A stretch of DNA of 64,000 nucleotides from Aquabacter sp. L1I39 (GCF_017742835.1 NZ_CP072392.1:4673597-4737596), one strand, 5' to 3'. Positions 1 to 8,783 are shown, counted from the first letter of the stretch. Notes: a model not told the origin generated them from the letters alone. Made by a program: numbers and translations.

Positions 1-194
1 ACCGGCATCAGCCCGAGCTCAGCCGCGTGAAGCCGGTCGAGAAAAGCCAGCCCATCGAGAATGAGTTCGAGTTCGACACGGATCGCGACGACGAGATGGA
101 CGACGTCGCCACTAGGAACCGGCGCATGACCGGACTGATGCAAGGCGTCGCCCGACAGGTCAGCCTCAATCCCAATGACGGTATGGAGCTGTGA
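1..194 (+). CDS. traG: Conjugal transfer coupling protein TraG, C-terminal end (partial)
   Basis: Only the last 63 or so codons are in the window; reading begins with the codon at position 3 and stops with TGA at 192-194. The tail is acidic (EFEFDTDRDDEMDD) and ends in VARQVSLNPNDGMEL, which is the ending I know from TraG/VirD4 coupling proteins upstream of alphaproteobacterial trb operons. The family is an inner-membrane hexameric ATPase that hands relaxase-bound DNA to the type IV secretion channel. The catalytic part lies outside the window. The following ribbon-helix-helix gene starts at or just after the stop codon, so the two are probably co-transcribed. The identification rests on the tail and on the neighbouring trb genes. 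Confidence 0.72.
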   Translation, partial: RHQPELSRVKPVEKSQPIENEFEFDTDRDDEMDDVATRNRRMTGLMQGVARQVSLNPNDGMEL

Positions 195-199
195 TCGCC

Positions 200-646
200 A
201 TGGCAGGTCGCACGAAGAAAGCGCAGATCTCGGTCTACCTCGAGCCCGACCTCATGGACATGTTGGCGCAATACGCCGCCCAGCGTGACCAGTCCATGTC
301 CCTGATCGCCCAGGCCGCAATCGCCTCCTTCCTGTCGCCCGACAGCGCCGAGCGCCAAGAGGCCGCTCTTGCCCGGCGCCTCGGTCAGATCGATCGCCGT
401 CTCGCGCGGCTGGAGCGGGATCTCAGTATCTCGACCGAGGCCTTCGCCACCTTCATCCGCTTCTGGCTCGCCACCACCCCCGCGCTGCCAGAACCCGCCG
501 CCCAGGCCACGCGGGCAAAGGTCTCCGAGCGCTACGCTGCTTACACCCGCGCGCTCGGCCGGCGGCTCGCGAAGGGACCGCAGCTGAGGCAGGAGATTGT
601 GGAGGATGTTGCGGGATCGGAGAATGACGGGGCCAGCCGGAGTTGA
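200..646 (+). CDS. CopG-type ribbon-helix-helix protein between traG and trbB
   Basis: This 148-residue protein carries a short N-terminal ribbon-helix-helix segment (KKAQISVYLEPDLMDMLAQY) followed by a long helical, arginine-rich region. Small proteins of this kind normally stand between traG and trbB in trb-type conjugative elements and are thought to be DNA-binding regulators of transfer genes. I chose the ATG at 200 because a GGAG lies at 185-188 and relatives begin close to the KKAQISVYL strand. A GTG at 191 overlapping the traG stop is the alternative and would add three residues. The usual next gene, trbB, is displaced by about 4.1 kb because an oppositely oriented three-gene cassette lies between. 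Confidence 0.72.
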   Translation: MAGRTKKAQISVYLEPDLMDMLAQYAAQRDQSMSLIAQAAIASFLSPDSAERQEAALARRLGQIDRRLARLERDLSISTEAFATFIRFWLATTPALPEPAAQATRAKVSERYAAYTRALGRRLAKGPQLRQEIVEDVAGSENDGASRS

Positions 647-878
647 GCCATAACTGCCCCTCGACCGCCAATTCGGCGACGTCCGCTTTGCGCCCCCATG
701 TCAGTCGTTTCAGCTGACGCTGACATTTCCCAGAAGCGGACATCCCAGACCGACCACTGGCGGTCGTGGTGCACCATGAGCAGCTATTCGGCTCAGCGCC
801 CCCTTTGCAGACAACGAAGGGCACGCTGAACTATCGCCGAAAGCAGCCATTCGACGTCTCGGCATTGAGCCAAAGAAA

Positions 879-1376
879 TCAAATAACTTCTATACGGAGC
901 TCCGCAATCGCGGGGCAAAAACGGTCGGCGAGACGCCCGTCGCTTGTCAGTAGAAGATAATCACGCTCGACGGCTTGCGCGACAATCCAGAGGTCGTTCT
1001 CGTCAACCTGAAGTATTTGACCTGAGGCCCTATCCTGCCAATTTTCGACCCATCGCGGCGGCCGGCGCGCGAGGTCGAGATAGTGGTCGGCGAGGCGTGC
1101 CTTGACGTCTCCATAGGCTTCCGCAGTGTGGCGACCGACTTCCGCCAGAGGATAGCTGGCGGCTTGAACCAGCGTATGGCGGATATGGCTAATGTCCTGC
1201 CCGGCACGTTGCGCGGCCTCCATTCCATAGCGCAGCTCAGCGAGGACGATCGCCGACAGATAGATGAGGTCTTTCTGGTTGAATGCCTGCGCGCGGGCCT
1301 TAACCGCCTCGAAATTGGAACGTCGCGAGTCAAACAGCACCGACACGAAATTGGTGTCCAGGAGGATCTGCTCCAT
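879..1376 (-). CDS. PIN-domain (VapC-like) nuclease, third gene of the HTH-methylase-PIN operon
   Basis: The 165-residue protein has the layout of a PIN-domain ribonuclease: the opening LLDTNFVSVLF with Asp7, an acidic residue in the VLAELRYG helix (Glu47), and the C-terminal ENDLWIVAQA helix with Asp128 followed by LLTSD with Asp146. These four acidic residues form the metal site of VapC-type toxins, which cut tRNA or rRNA. Its ATG shares one base with the TGA of the DNA methyltransferase upstream, so translation is probably coupled. No small VapB-type antitoxin gene is visible. The partner seems instead to be the methyltransferase or the HTH protein, which is unusual for a VapC-like toxin. 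The function as toxin or defence effector is inferred. Confidence 0.8.
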   Translation of the reverse strand: MEQILLDTNFVSVLFDSRRSNFEAVKARAQAFNQKDLIYLSAIVLAELRYGMEAAQRAGQDISHIRHTLVQAASYPLAEVGRHTAEAYGDVKARLADHYLDLARRPPRWVENWQDRASGQILQVDENDLWIVAQAVERDYLLLTSDGRLADRFCPAIAELRIEVI

Positions 1377-3871
1377 CAGGCAAGGAACCTGGAGAGTGCG
1401 TCATTCTCCTCCGCAGGCGCGGGTTTGAAGACATCGAGCACCCACGCGCCTCGATTTGGGCCGTGATCCCTGGTAAGCCATTCGAAAAGCGGCACATATC
1501 CCTTCAAATCTCTTGGCAGCCAGCCGCGGAATTCGTGAAGCACGGGCCGCTCCCGGCCTTCGAAAAAATCGAACAGCTGCCGCTCGAGACGCGGCGGTAA
1601 GTCATAGCCGTCGAGCACCAGCGCATCGATCCACACGAGCAGACGATTGAGCCGCGCATCGCAGTCGACCGGAAGTACGGTGTTGAGTTTCTCGTGTAGC
1701 ACCGCTTGATACTCACGGACTGCCTCGCCGAGTGCCGCGGTATCGAGCTTGCGCGGCAACGGCATGCCAGCAAGCATCACGTTGGTGAAATCGTGATCGG
1801 TCGAATGTTCGGTCACATAGGCGTTGGCTAGTGGGCCATTGAGGATCGCGGCGAGCGCGTCGACCCCGAGTTCGCCAGTTGGCCAAATGCCAGTGAACTG
1901 CTGCGAAGCCCAAAGCCCACTGGCATCGGCAGCGGCTGCAAGTCGCCACGGACCGCGCGACGAGCGCTGGTTGTTAATAAGAACCTTGGGCTTTCCCCAA
2001 GGGCGCGCCAGCGGTCCCGGATAGAGATTGAGTTCCGGATCGATGCTCAGCCAGACGGGCTTCATCAGATGAAACGGAGCCAGACTGTCCCCGGGCTTAT
2101 AGATGCCGCGCTCGCGCAGAGGGCCGTCTTTCTCGAATACGCCTGCGCGTTGGGAACGCCACTGGAGGCCGCGGAAAATCTCCGCCTGCTCTCCTAGCCG
2201 AGGTGCATCCCCCAGATATGACCACAACGCTTCCAGGTTACTGACCCACAAATCGCCTTTGGGAGCGGCCCGCACGGCCTTCCGAACCGAGCTGACGCTT
2301 CCGTCAGCGAGGAACTGTGCCCTGGCGCTATCCGCTACTGTCATGGCGGTCAGCCGTAATGGCTTTTCGGCATTCTCGATTGCGCGACGTTCCGTCGCGA
2401 TCACTAAGGCGCACGGGTAAGTCGCTTTCTCGAAAATCCGGTCAGGGAGTGAGACCAGCTCGACGCGGCCATACGCGGCAGCCAGCCGCTGCCGGAGCTT
2501 GCTATACTTTGTCTGCTGCAGCACCCCTCGCGGCAGAACGAAACCGAGGGCCTCGGGACCCGCGTCGATGGCGGCATGTAGCGCGACCATCGCCTTCGAT
2601 GGCGAGATCGCAAATGCTTCAGGATAGTCGACCCGTTCCTCGGCGGTGAAGTCTTCGAAAGGCGGGTTGCACAGGATCAGCGTCGTGTCCTTGAGGAATG
2701 CCGCCAGCGCCCCCGCCTTGAACAGATCGGTGGAACTCAAATGCCAGCCATTGGCGTTCGGATAATCGGCCAGAATCAGCGAAAGTCTTGCGACCTCACA
2801 CGCGAAGGCGTCGAGCTCGGCGCCAGCCATGCGCTCGACCAGGAACTGGTGCCGCTCTGCCGCCGGCCATTCGGGCGGCAGCAGATCGCGAAGCTCGCGC
2901 AGCGCCGCGACGAGGAAGATGCCGGCGCCCGCGAACGGCTCGGCGATTCGCACCTTCGCCGGATCGCAGCGCGATAGATTAATCCGGCTGAGAACATATT
3001 CTGCAACCGGGCGCGGGGTGCTATGCGTGCCGAACAGCTTTCGCGTGTCCGCGGTGACCAGCGTATTCTCATAGACGAAAGCGAGACTGTCAGACGAGAT
3101 GTTGCGGAGCGAGATCGACTGGCGCAGCCGTGCCCAAGCGGCGGCGATGTCGTCGGCTGCGACGGCGGCGACATCGGTTCCGAGCAGGCCTAGTCTGTAA
3201 TATCCTTGGATGCCGTCGAGCACCGTAGCGACATCTTCCTGCGCCCAGCCTGCAGCGGCCGGATGTCCGCGATCGATCAGAATCTTGGCCGCGAGCAACC
3301 GGAATGTCAGCCGGAACGCCGCCTTCTCACGATCTCCCCCTGATTGGGAAGGCAGCAGCAGGTCGAGCACCTCAGCCATTGTCCGATGGAGCTTGTGCTG
3401 CACCTCCTGCTCGATCGCTGGCAGCAGGCCGAGATCAATGAAATCGAACTGCACGGGGCCACGCGGCAGACCCAACGCCTTTGCGCGATGCAGCGCTTGC
3501 GGCGTCCAACTGTCGCGGCGCCTCGCGAACAGGGCAGGCAATTGGTCGACAGGAAGTCGCTCAAGAAGCCGGGGCGCCGTACGCGCACCAACGGCCCACA
3601 CGCCGACGTCGTCGCCGTCGATCGAGAAGAAGATCGGCGCTCCGAGCGCACGATTGGCCATGACCGCGGCCGCGCTGTTAGGCGCGTCCTCAACCACACC
3701 GAACGCCGCAGAGCGGAAGGACTCGGGGGTCTGGGTGAAGGCCGCCAGCGCGACCGTTCGGGTCTCGGCGGCGGGACCGAGCACGTCCGCAAAGCTATAG
3801 GCGCGATGCATCGCGCCTGCCTCGTAACCGAGACTGCGCAAGCCTTGCTCGATCGAGGCAAGCGCGCTCAT
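1376..3871 (-). CDS. N6-adenine DNA methyltransferase, type I/IIG-like, without a restriction domain
   Basis: This 831-residue protein contains the gamma-class amino-methyltransferase core: TPRPVAEYVLSRI (about 285-297), the SAM-binding motif I EPFAGAGIF (311-319) and the catalytic motif IV NPPF (402-405). A helical N-terminal region of about 280 residues precedes it, and a C-terminal part of about 350 residues resembles a target-recognition region (FRGLQWRSQ, RPWGKPKVLINNQRSSRG). I see no nuclease PD-D/EXK motif and no helicase motifs, so this is a modification enzyme without its own cutter. It starts with an ATGA overlap with the HTH gene upstream and ends in an overlap with the PIN gene. 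It may mark self DNA, repress through methylation, or act as an antidote to the PIN protein; all three are inference. Confidence 0.82.
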   Translation of the reverse strand: MSALASIEQGLRSLGYEAGAMHRAYSFADVLGPAAETRTVALAAFTQTPESFRSAAFGVVEDAPNSAAAVMANRALGAPIFFSIDGDDVGVWAVGARTAPRLLERLPVDQLPALFARRRDSWTPQALHRAKALGLPRGPVQFDFIDLGLLPAIEQEVQHKLHRTMAEVLDLLLPSQSGGDREKAAFRLTFRLLAAKILIDRGHPAAAGWAQEDVATVLDGIQGYYRLGLLGTDVAAVAADDIAAAWARLRQSISLRNISSDSLAFVYENTLVTADTRKLFGTHSTPRPVAEYVLSRINLSRCDPAKVRIAEPFAGAGIFLVAALRELRDLLPPEWPAAERHQFLVERMAGAELDAFACEVARLSLILADYPNANGWHLSSTDLFKAGALAAFLKDTTLILCNPPFEDFTAEERVDYPEAFAISPSKAMVALHAAIDAGPEALGFVLPRGVLQQTKYSKLRQRLAAAYGRVELVSLPDRIFEKATYPCALVIATERRAIENAEKPLRLTAMTVADSARAQFLADGSVSSVRKAVRAAPKGDLWVSNLEALWSYLGDAPRLGEQAEIFRGLQWRSQRAGVFEKDGPLRERGIYKPGDSLAPFHLMKPVWLSIDPELNLYPGPLARPWGKPKVLINNQRSSRGPWRLAAAADASGLWASQQFTGIWPTGELGVDALAAILNGPLANAYVTEHSTDHDFTNVMLAGMPLPRKLDTAALGEAVREYQAVLHEKLNTVLPVDCDARLNRLLVWIDALVLDGYDLPPRLERQLFDFFEGRERPVLHEFRGWLPRDLKGYVPLFEWLTRDHGPNRGAWVLDVFKPAPAEENDALSRFLA

Positions 3872-4323
3872 CGGATCCGCACCGCACGAAACAGCGGCAA
3901 CTGCCCGCTGTGGTCCTGCGGCGCGAACTCCGCCTCAAGCACGTCGAGATGCGGATTGAGCCGCAGGAACAAGGTGTCGGGATCGCCATCGCCGACGCGG
4001 ACCATTCCCTCGGAAAGGAGCTCGCCATGTTCCATGGCGCGCAACGCCAGCACGCAGCCGCGCAATGTCGGGAAGGGTACCCCCGAGAAAAGGTCCCGCA
4101 ACGCATGCAGGAGATCCTTATGCGCCTGCAGCTCGATACGGAACTGCTCGCGCAGGACCACGGCGATCCGCAATAGCAGGACCGTCTGCCAGCTGTAGAG
4201 CGCGGGCCGTCCTGGTCCGCCCGCGTCGATATCCGGTGGAATGAGGTCGCGGCGCTGCGCCCACTCCCGAAGCTGATTGGCGGTCAGCCCAGTGAGGCTT
4301 TGCACGCGGCCGGCCGGGATCAT
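3868..4323 (-). CDS. MerR-like HTH regulator, first gene of the methylase-PIN operon
   Basis: The 151-residue protein opens with a winged-helix segment of MerR type (GRVQSLTGLTANQLREWAQR, residues 5-24) and then a helical region that may dimerise. It has no Cys cluster for metal sensing. Its ATG at 4321-4323 follows a region with three copies of a 20-bp motif (4344-4416), which makes it a likely autoregulator of the operon. The stop overlaps the methyltransferase start by four bases. The order regulator, modification enzyme, nuclease resembles controller-protein arrangements of restriction-modification systems, although the nuclease here is a PIN domain. The family call is moderately firm; the regulated promoter is inferred from position. 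Confidence 0.7.
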   Translation of the reverse strand: MIPAGRVQSLTGLTANQLREWAQRRDLIPPDIDAGGPGRPALYSWQTVLLLRIAVVLREQFRIELQAHKDLLHALRDLFSGVPFPTLRGCVLALRAMEHGELLSEGMVRVGDGDPDTLFLRLNPHLDVLEAEFAPQDHSGQLPLFRAVRIR

Positions 4324-4343
4324 GATCGTCGATCTCCTAAAAT

Positions 4344-4417
4344 GGGCACGATGACCACTTAATCATCCGAAGCGGGTATGAAGCCCATTAAGGCACATTA
4401 AGTGGGCATCATACCCG
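4344..4417. promoter_or_regulatory. Three-copy operator upstream of the HTH-methylase-PIN operon
   Basis: Three copies of one element are visible. Copy 1 is GGGCACGATGACCACTTAAT at 4344-4363. Copy 2 is GGGTATGAAGCCCATTAA at 4374-4391. Copy 3 is GGGTATGATGCCCACTTAAT on the minus strand at 4397-4416. Copies 1 and 3 agree at 17 of 20 bases. Copies 2 and 3 face each other and make an imperfect 45-bp palindrome (4373-4417). The set starts 20 bp upstream of the HTH start codon, where an autoregulator would bind. Confidence 0.65.
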
Positions 4418-4709
4418 ATTCAAGCCTGTTCTCAACGCTGAAGCTCGCTGACTACTTCGGTGATGCACAGGCTCGGGGTGCTGCCGGCAAGCGACTGTGC
4501 ATGTCACAGTAATGGCAAATGCGAATGTCAGCTATTCGAGGTTCGACCTTGCGAAGCTGCCAGTCCGCTCCCGGCCCCAAACCGGCCGTTCGCTGCAGCC
4601 GCAGCGAACATTGGCCTATGGCGCACCTCCGCCGTTCGCCTGTCATTGCACGCCACGCTGCGACGCGGGAGGAAACCTGTTGAACCGGCCTAATATCGGG
4701 CTCTTTTAA

Positions 4710-4728
4710 TCATCCCCACCCGGGATGA
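4710..4728. promoter_or_regulatory. Inverted repeat just upstream of trbB
   Basis: TCATCCCCACCCGGGATGA has perfect 7-base arms and a 5-base spacer. It lies 33 bp before the trbB start codon, a suitable place for an operator controlling the transfer operon. Which protein binds it is unknown; the ribbon-helix-helix protein at 200-646 or the LysR protein at 14126-15043 are candidates. Confidence 0.45.
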
Positions 4729-4761
4729 GATCGTCATGACCCCGGCATTGTCGGGATTGGG

Positions 4762-5733
4762 ATGGCGGCAGCACATCATCATCAGGGTTTTGCCCGCGGC
4801 GCGCGGATGCTGCGCACGGCGCTCGGGACGGCGATCGCTCGGCATCTGGAAGACCCGACCGTCGTCGAGGTGATGCTGAACCCCGACGGAAGGCTGTGGA
4901 TCGACCGGCTCTCGGAGGGACTATCCGACACGGGTGAGCGGCTCTTGCCCGCTGACGGCGAGCGCATTGTTCGGCTCGTCGCGCACCATGTCGGCGCCGA
5001 GGTTCACGCTGGCTCCCCGCGTGTTTCAGCCGAGCTACCCGAGACGGGAGAACGGTTCGAGGGCCTTCTGCCGCCGGTCGTGGCGGCCCCGACTTTCGCC
5101 ATCCGCAAGCCCGCCGTCGCGGTGTTCGTCCTGGAGGACTATGTCCGCGCCGGGATCATGTCCGGCGGACAGGCCGAAGCCTTGCGCCGGGGCGTTGCGT
5201 CCCGCGCCAACATCCTGGTGGCCGGCGGCACATCGACCGGCAAGACGACGCTCACCAATGCGCTACTCGCCGAGGTCGCGAAGACCTCCGATCGCGTTGT
5301 TCTCATTGAGGATACGCGCGAGCTGCAATGCGCGGCGCCGAACCTCGTCGCCCTGCGCACCAAGGACGGCGTCGCCTCGCTGTCCGAGCTCGTCCGTTCG
5401 GCGCTGCGGCTGCGTCCCGACCGCATCCCCATCGGCGAGGTGCGCGGCGCAGAGGCGCTCGACCTCCTCAAGGCCTGGGGCACCGGCCATCCCGGTGGCA
5501 TCGGCACCATCCATGCCGGCAGTGCACTCGGCGCGCTGCGGCGCATGGAGCAGCTCATCCAGGAAGCCGTCGTCACCGTCCCGCGCGCGCTGATCGCCGA
5601 GACCATCAATCTCGTGGCAGTGCTCTCGGGCCGCGGCGCGGCGCGCCGACTCACCGAACTCGCCCATGTCGAGGCACTCGGCCCCGATGGCGACTACCGC
5701 GTCACCCCTGTCATCACCGGAGATCCCACATGA
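4762..5733 (+). CDS. trbB: Type IV secretion ATPase TrbB (VirB11 family)
   Basis: The 323-residue protein is a VirB11-type hexameric ATPase that powers pilus and channel assembly from the cytoplasmic side of the inner membrane. Walker A is [10 protein letters not shown] (155-164). The Asp box ([12 protein letters not shown]) and the His box region ([14 protein letters not shown]) are both present, in the usual order, so the enzyme looks intact. The length is normal for TrbB. It is the first gene of an operon whose members overlap by a few bases: its TGA overlaps the ATG of trbC. An inverted repeat lies 33 bp upstream. In relatives this gene follows the ribbon-helix-helix gene directly; here a cassette intervenes. 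Confidence 0.93.
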   Translation: MAAAHHHQGFARGARMLRTALGTAIARHLEDPTVVEVMLNPDGRLWIDRLSEGLSDTGERLLPADGERIVRLVAHHVGAEVHAGSPRVSAELPETGERFEGLLPPVVAAPTFAIRKPAVAVFVLEDYVRAGIMSGGQAEALRRGVASRANILVAGGTSTGKTTLTNALLAEVAKTSDRVVLIEDTRELQCAAPNLVALRTKDGVASLSELVRSALRLRPDRIPIGEVRGAEALDLLKAWGTGHPGGIGTIHAGSALGALRRMEQLIQEAVVTVPRALIAETINLVAVLSGRGAARRLTELAHVEALGPDGDYRVTPVITGDPT

Positions 5734-6062
5734 TCCGATCGCTCCATCGCGCCGGCAGCGCAGCCCGGCTGGCCGTGTCTGCCACCTGCATCAGCCTGAT
5801 GGCCACGGCCAGCGCTCATGCCTCTGGCTCGTCCATGCCGTGGGAAGCGCCGCTGCAATCCATCCTTCAGTCGATCGAGGGGCCGGTCGCCAAGATCATC
5901 GCCGTCATCGTCATCATCTCGACCGGGCTGGCGTTGGCCTTCGGCGACACGTCGGGTGGCTTCCGGCGGCTGATCCAGATCGTGTTCGGCCTGTCGATCG
6001 CCTTCGCCGCCTCGAGCTTCTTCCTGTCGTTCTTCTCCTTCGGCGGCGGAGCGCTCGTCTGA
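5730..6062 (+). CDS. trbC: Pilin TrbC (VirB2 family)
   Basis: This 110-residue protein begins at the ATG overlapping the trbB stop. It has an N-terminal signal segment (residues 1-30, ending near ATASAHA), a short polar stretch and two hydrophobic segments (IIAVIVIISTGLALAF and IVFGLSIAFAASSFFLSFF), the pattern of conjugative pilin precursors of the VirB2/TrbC family. In relatives the mature product is processed and sometimes cyclised to form the pilus shaft. A longer open frame extends upstream, but that part is the shadow of trbB. Its stop overlaps the trbD start by one base. Confidence 0.88.
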   Translation: MIRSLHRAGSAARLAVSATCISLMATASAHASGSSMPWEAPLQSILQSIEGPVAKIIAVIVIISTGLALAFGDTSGGFRRLIQIVFGLSIAFAASSFFLSFFSFGGGALV

Positions 6063-6331
6063 TGGCCGAGACGGTTGAGGTTCCCGGCTTCAGCGTACCG
6101 CTCCATCGGGCGCTGACCGAGCCGATCCTGCTCGGCGGGGCGCCGCGCGCCATCGCCATCGTCAATGGCACGCTCGCCGGGGCCCTGGGTCTCGGCCTGC
6201 GCCTGTGGCTGGTCGGCCTCGCCATCGGGGTGATCGGCCATCTTGCGGCGATTTGGGCGGCGAAGCGCGACCCGCTCTTCGTCGAGGTGGTGCGGCGGCA
6301 TCTGCGCATCCCGGCGCACCTCTGGGTCTGA
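6062..6331 (+). CDS. trbD: TrbD (VirB3-like) inner-membrane component
   Basis: The 89-residue protein starts at the ATG that shares a base with the trbC stop. It has the TrbD features: a short N-terminal stretch VPGFSVPLHRALTEPILLGG, then a hydrophobic hairpin and a C-terminal KRDPLFVEVVRRHLR motif. VirB3-like proteins associate with the VirB4-type ATPase, encoded here by the next gene trbE. The gene is of usual length and shows no damage. Confidence 0.88.
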   Translation: MAETVEVPGFSVPLHRALTEPILLGGAPRAIAIVNGTLAGALGLGLRLWLVGLAIGVIGHLAAIWAAKRDPLFVEVVRRHLRIPAHLWV

Positions 6332-6344
6332 GCGAGACGCGCCG

Positions 6345-8783
6345 ATGATGAGCCTCGCCGAGTATCGCAGCCGCAACCGTCGCCTTGCCGACTTCCTGCC
6401 CTGGGCAGCGCTGGTTGCGCCCGGCATCGTGCTGAACAAGGACGGCTCGTTTCAGCGAACCGCATCTTTTCGCGGGCCAGACCTGGACAGTGCTGTGCCC
6501 GCCGAACTCGTCGCGGTCGCCGGGCGACTGAACAACGCCTTTCGTCGCCTCGGCTCGGGATGGGCGATCTTCGTCGAGGCACAGCGCCATGCGGCCGCGA
6601 CCTACCCGGCGAGCGCGTTCCCCGATGCCGCTTCCGCTCTGGTCGACGCCGAGCGACGCGCCGATTTCGAACAGGCCGGCAGCCATTTCGAGTCGAGCTA
6701 TTTCCTGACCTTCACCTTCCTGCCGCCGGCGGAGGATGCGGCGCGCACTGAAGGCTGGCTCTATGAAGGGCGGGACACGGCGGGGCTTGATCCCCAGGAG
6801 ACGTTGCGCGGCTTCGCCGACCGGACCGATCGGCTCCTCAACCTCATCGATGCCTTCATGCCGGAATGCCGCTGGCTCGATGATGGCGAGACGCTGACCT
6901 ATCTGCACAGCTGCGTCTCGACGCACCGGCACCGCGTGCGCGTGCCGGAGACGCCGATCTACATCGATGCACTGCTCGCCGATCAGCCGCTCACCGGCGG
7001 GCTGGAGCCGCGCCTTGGTGATCAGCATCTGCGGGTGCTGACCATCACCGGCTTTCCGACGGTGACGACGCCCGGCCTGCTCGATGAGCTCAACCGGCTG
7101 GCCTTTCCCTATCGCTGGTCGACCCGGGCGACCCTGCTCGACAAGACGGATGCGGTGCGGCTGCTCGCCAAAATCCGGCGCCAGTGGTTCGCCAAGCGCA
7201 AATCCATCGCCGCCATCCTGAAGGAGGTGATGACCAACGAGGCATCCGTCCTCGTGGACTCGGATGCCGCGAACAAGGCTGAAGATGCCGATCTGGCGCT
7301 GCAGGAGCTCGGCGCGGACCATGCCGGCATCGCCTATGTCACCGCGACCGTGACGGTATGGGACGCCGATCCGCGAATCGCCGACGAGAAACTGCGGCGG
7401 GTCGAGAAGGTCATCCAGGGTCGCGACTTCACGGCGATGACCGAGACCATCAACGCCGTCGATGCCTGGCTCGGATCGTTGCCTGGTCATGTCTACGCCA
7501 ATGTCCGCCAGCCGCCGATCTCGACGCTCAATCTCGCCCATATGATTCCGCTGTCAGCGGTGTGGGCCGGCGAGAGTGCCGACGCGCATTTTGATGCACC
7601 GCCGCTGCTATTCGGCAAGACAGAGGGCTCGACCCCGTTCCGGTTCTGCCTCCATGTCGGCGATGTCGGCCACACCCTCGTCGTCGGCCCGACCGGCGCC
7701 GGCAAATCCGTGCTGCTGGCGCTGATGGCGCTGCAGTTTCGGCGCTACGCCGGTGCGCAGGTGTTTGCCTTTGATTTCGGCGGTTCGATCCGGGCCGCGG
7801 CGCTTGCCATGGGCGGTGACTGGCATGATCTCGGTGGCGGGCTTAGCGAGGGGAGCGCGGAATCCGTTTCGCTTCAGCCGCTTGCGCGCATCGATGAGGC
7901 CACGGAACGCGCCTGGGCCGCAGACTGGCTCAATGCCATCCTCACCCGCGAAGGCGTCCCCATCACGCCGCCGGTGAAGGAACATATCTGGACGGCGTTG
8001 ACCTCGCTCGCGTCGGCGCCGGTTGAGGAGCGCACGCTTACCGGACTCTGTGCCCTTCTGCCGTCCAACGACCTCAAACAGGCGCTGCGTCCCTACTGTC
8101 TGGGCGGCGCCTGGGGGCGGCTGCTGGATGCGGAGAGCGAGCATCTGGGCTCGGCCACCGTCCAGGCCTTCGAGACCGAAGGGCTGATTGGCACGGAGGC
8201 CGCGCCGGCGGTTCTGGCCTATCTGTTCCACCGCATCGAGGATCGGCTCGACGGATCTCCGACCCTCCTCATCATCGATGAAGGCTGGCTGGCGCTGGAC
8301 GATGCGGGCTTCGCCGGCCAGTTGCGAGAATGGCTGAAGACGCTGCGCAAGAAGAACGCCAGCGTGATCTTCGCCACGCAGTCGCTCTCCGACATCGATG
8401 GCAGCGCCATTGCCGCGGCGATCATCGAGAGCTGCCCGACACGCCTTCTGCTTCCCAATGAGCGGGCCATCGAGCCGCAGATCACCGCCATCTACCGCCG
8501 CTTCGGCCTGAACGACCGACAGATCGAGATCCTCGCGCGGGCGACCCCGAAGCGCGACTACTATTGCCAGTCGCGGCGCGGCAACCGGCTGTTCGAGCTG
8601 GGCCTCTCAGAGGTCGCGCTGGCGCTGTGCGCGGCGTCCTCTAAGGCGGACCAGCAGGCCATCGGCAGGATCCTCGCCGAGCATGGCCGCGACGGCTTCC
8701 TGGACGCCTGGCTGCGTCATCGCGGCCTCGGCTGGGCCGCCGACCTCATTCCCAACCTCACCAATCTGGAGACGCAGCCATGA
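6345..8783 (+). CDS. trbE: Type IV secretion ATPase TrbE (VirB4 family)
   Basis: The 812-residue protein is the large VirB4-type ATPase of the mating channel. The start ATG at 6345 begins MMSLAEYRSRNRRLADFLPW, the conserved TrbE opening; the open frame upstream is the shadow of trbD. Walker A (VVGPTGAGKS) lies near residue 448 and Walker B (LLIIDEGWLALD) near 640, with the FATQSLSDI segment typical of VirB4 following. The length is normal and no frame break is seen. The stop overlaps the trbJ start in ATGA. Confidence 0.93.
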   Translation: MMSLAEYRSRNRRLADFLPWAALVAPGIVLNKDGSFQRTASFRGPDLDSAVPAELVAVAGRLNNAFRRLGSGWAIFVEAQRHAAATYPASAFPDAASALVDAERRADFEQAGSHFESSYFLTFTFLPPAEDAARTEGWLYEGRDTAGLDPQETLRGFADRTDRLLNLIDAFMPECRWLDDGETLTYLHSCVSTHRHRVRVPETPIYIDALLADQPLTGGLEPRLGDQHLRVLTITGFPTVTTPGLLDELNRLAFPYRWSTRATLLDKTDAVRLLAKIRRQWFAKRKSIAAILKEVMTNEASVLVDSDAANKAEDADLALQELGADHAGIAYVTATVTVWDADPRIADEKLRRVEKVIQGRDFTAMTETINAVDAWLGSLPGHVYANVRQPPISTLNLAHMIPLSAVWAGESADAHFDAPPLLFGKTEGSTPFRFCLHVGDVGHTLVVGPTGAGKSVLLALMALQFRRYAGAQVFAFDFGGSIRAAALAMGGDWHDLGGGLSEGSAESVSLQPLARIDEATERAWAADWLNAILTREGVPITPPVKEHIWTALTSLASAPVEERTLTGLCALLPSNDLKQALRPYCLGGAWGRLLDAESEHLGSATVQAFETEGLIGTEAAPAVLAYLFHRIEDRLDGSPTLLIIDEGWLALDDAGFAGQLREWLKTLRKKNASVIFATQSLSDIDGSAIAAAIIESCPTRLLLPNERAIEPQITAIYRRFGLNDRQIEILARATPKRDYYCQSRRGNRLFELGLSEVALALCAASSKADQQAIGRILAEHGRDGFLDAWLRHRGLGWAADLIPNLTNLETQP

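Larger units (their letters stand above)
4324..4761. other. Divergent intergenic region between the defence-like cassette and trbB
   Basis: This 438-bp stretch separates the leftward HTH-methylase-PIN operon from the rightward trb operon. It should contain both promoters. It holds the triple operator near the HTH gene and a separate inverted repeat just before trbB. The short reading frames in the middle (about 4450-4710) show no recognisable motif and look non-coding. Confidence 0.6.

Noticed and set aside
647..878. The gap between the ribbon-helix-helix gene and the PIN gene
   Set aside because: I looked for a small antitoxin gene or an insertion-sequence end; no convincing start, motif or terminal repeat was found.
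4450..4709. Short frames of 64-77 codons in the trb promoter region
   Set aside because: They overlap one another on both strands, lack motifs and lie where two divergent promoters must be.
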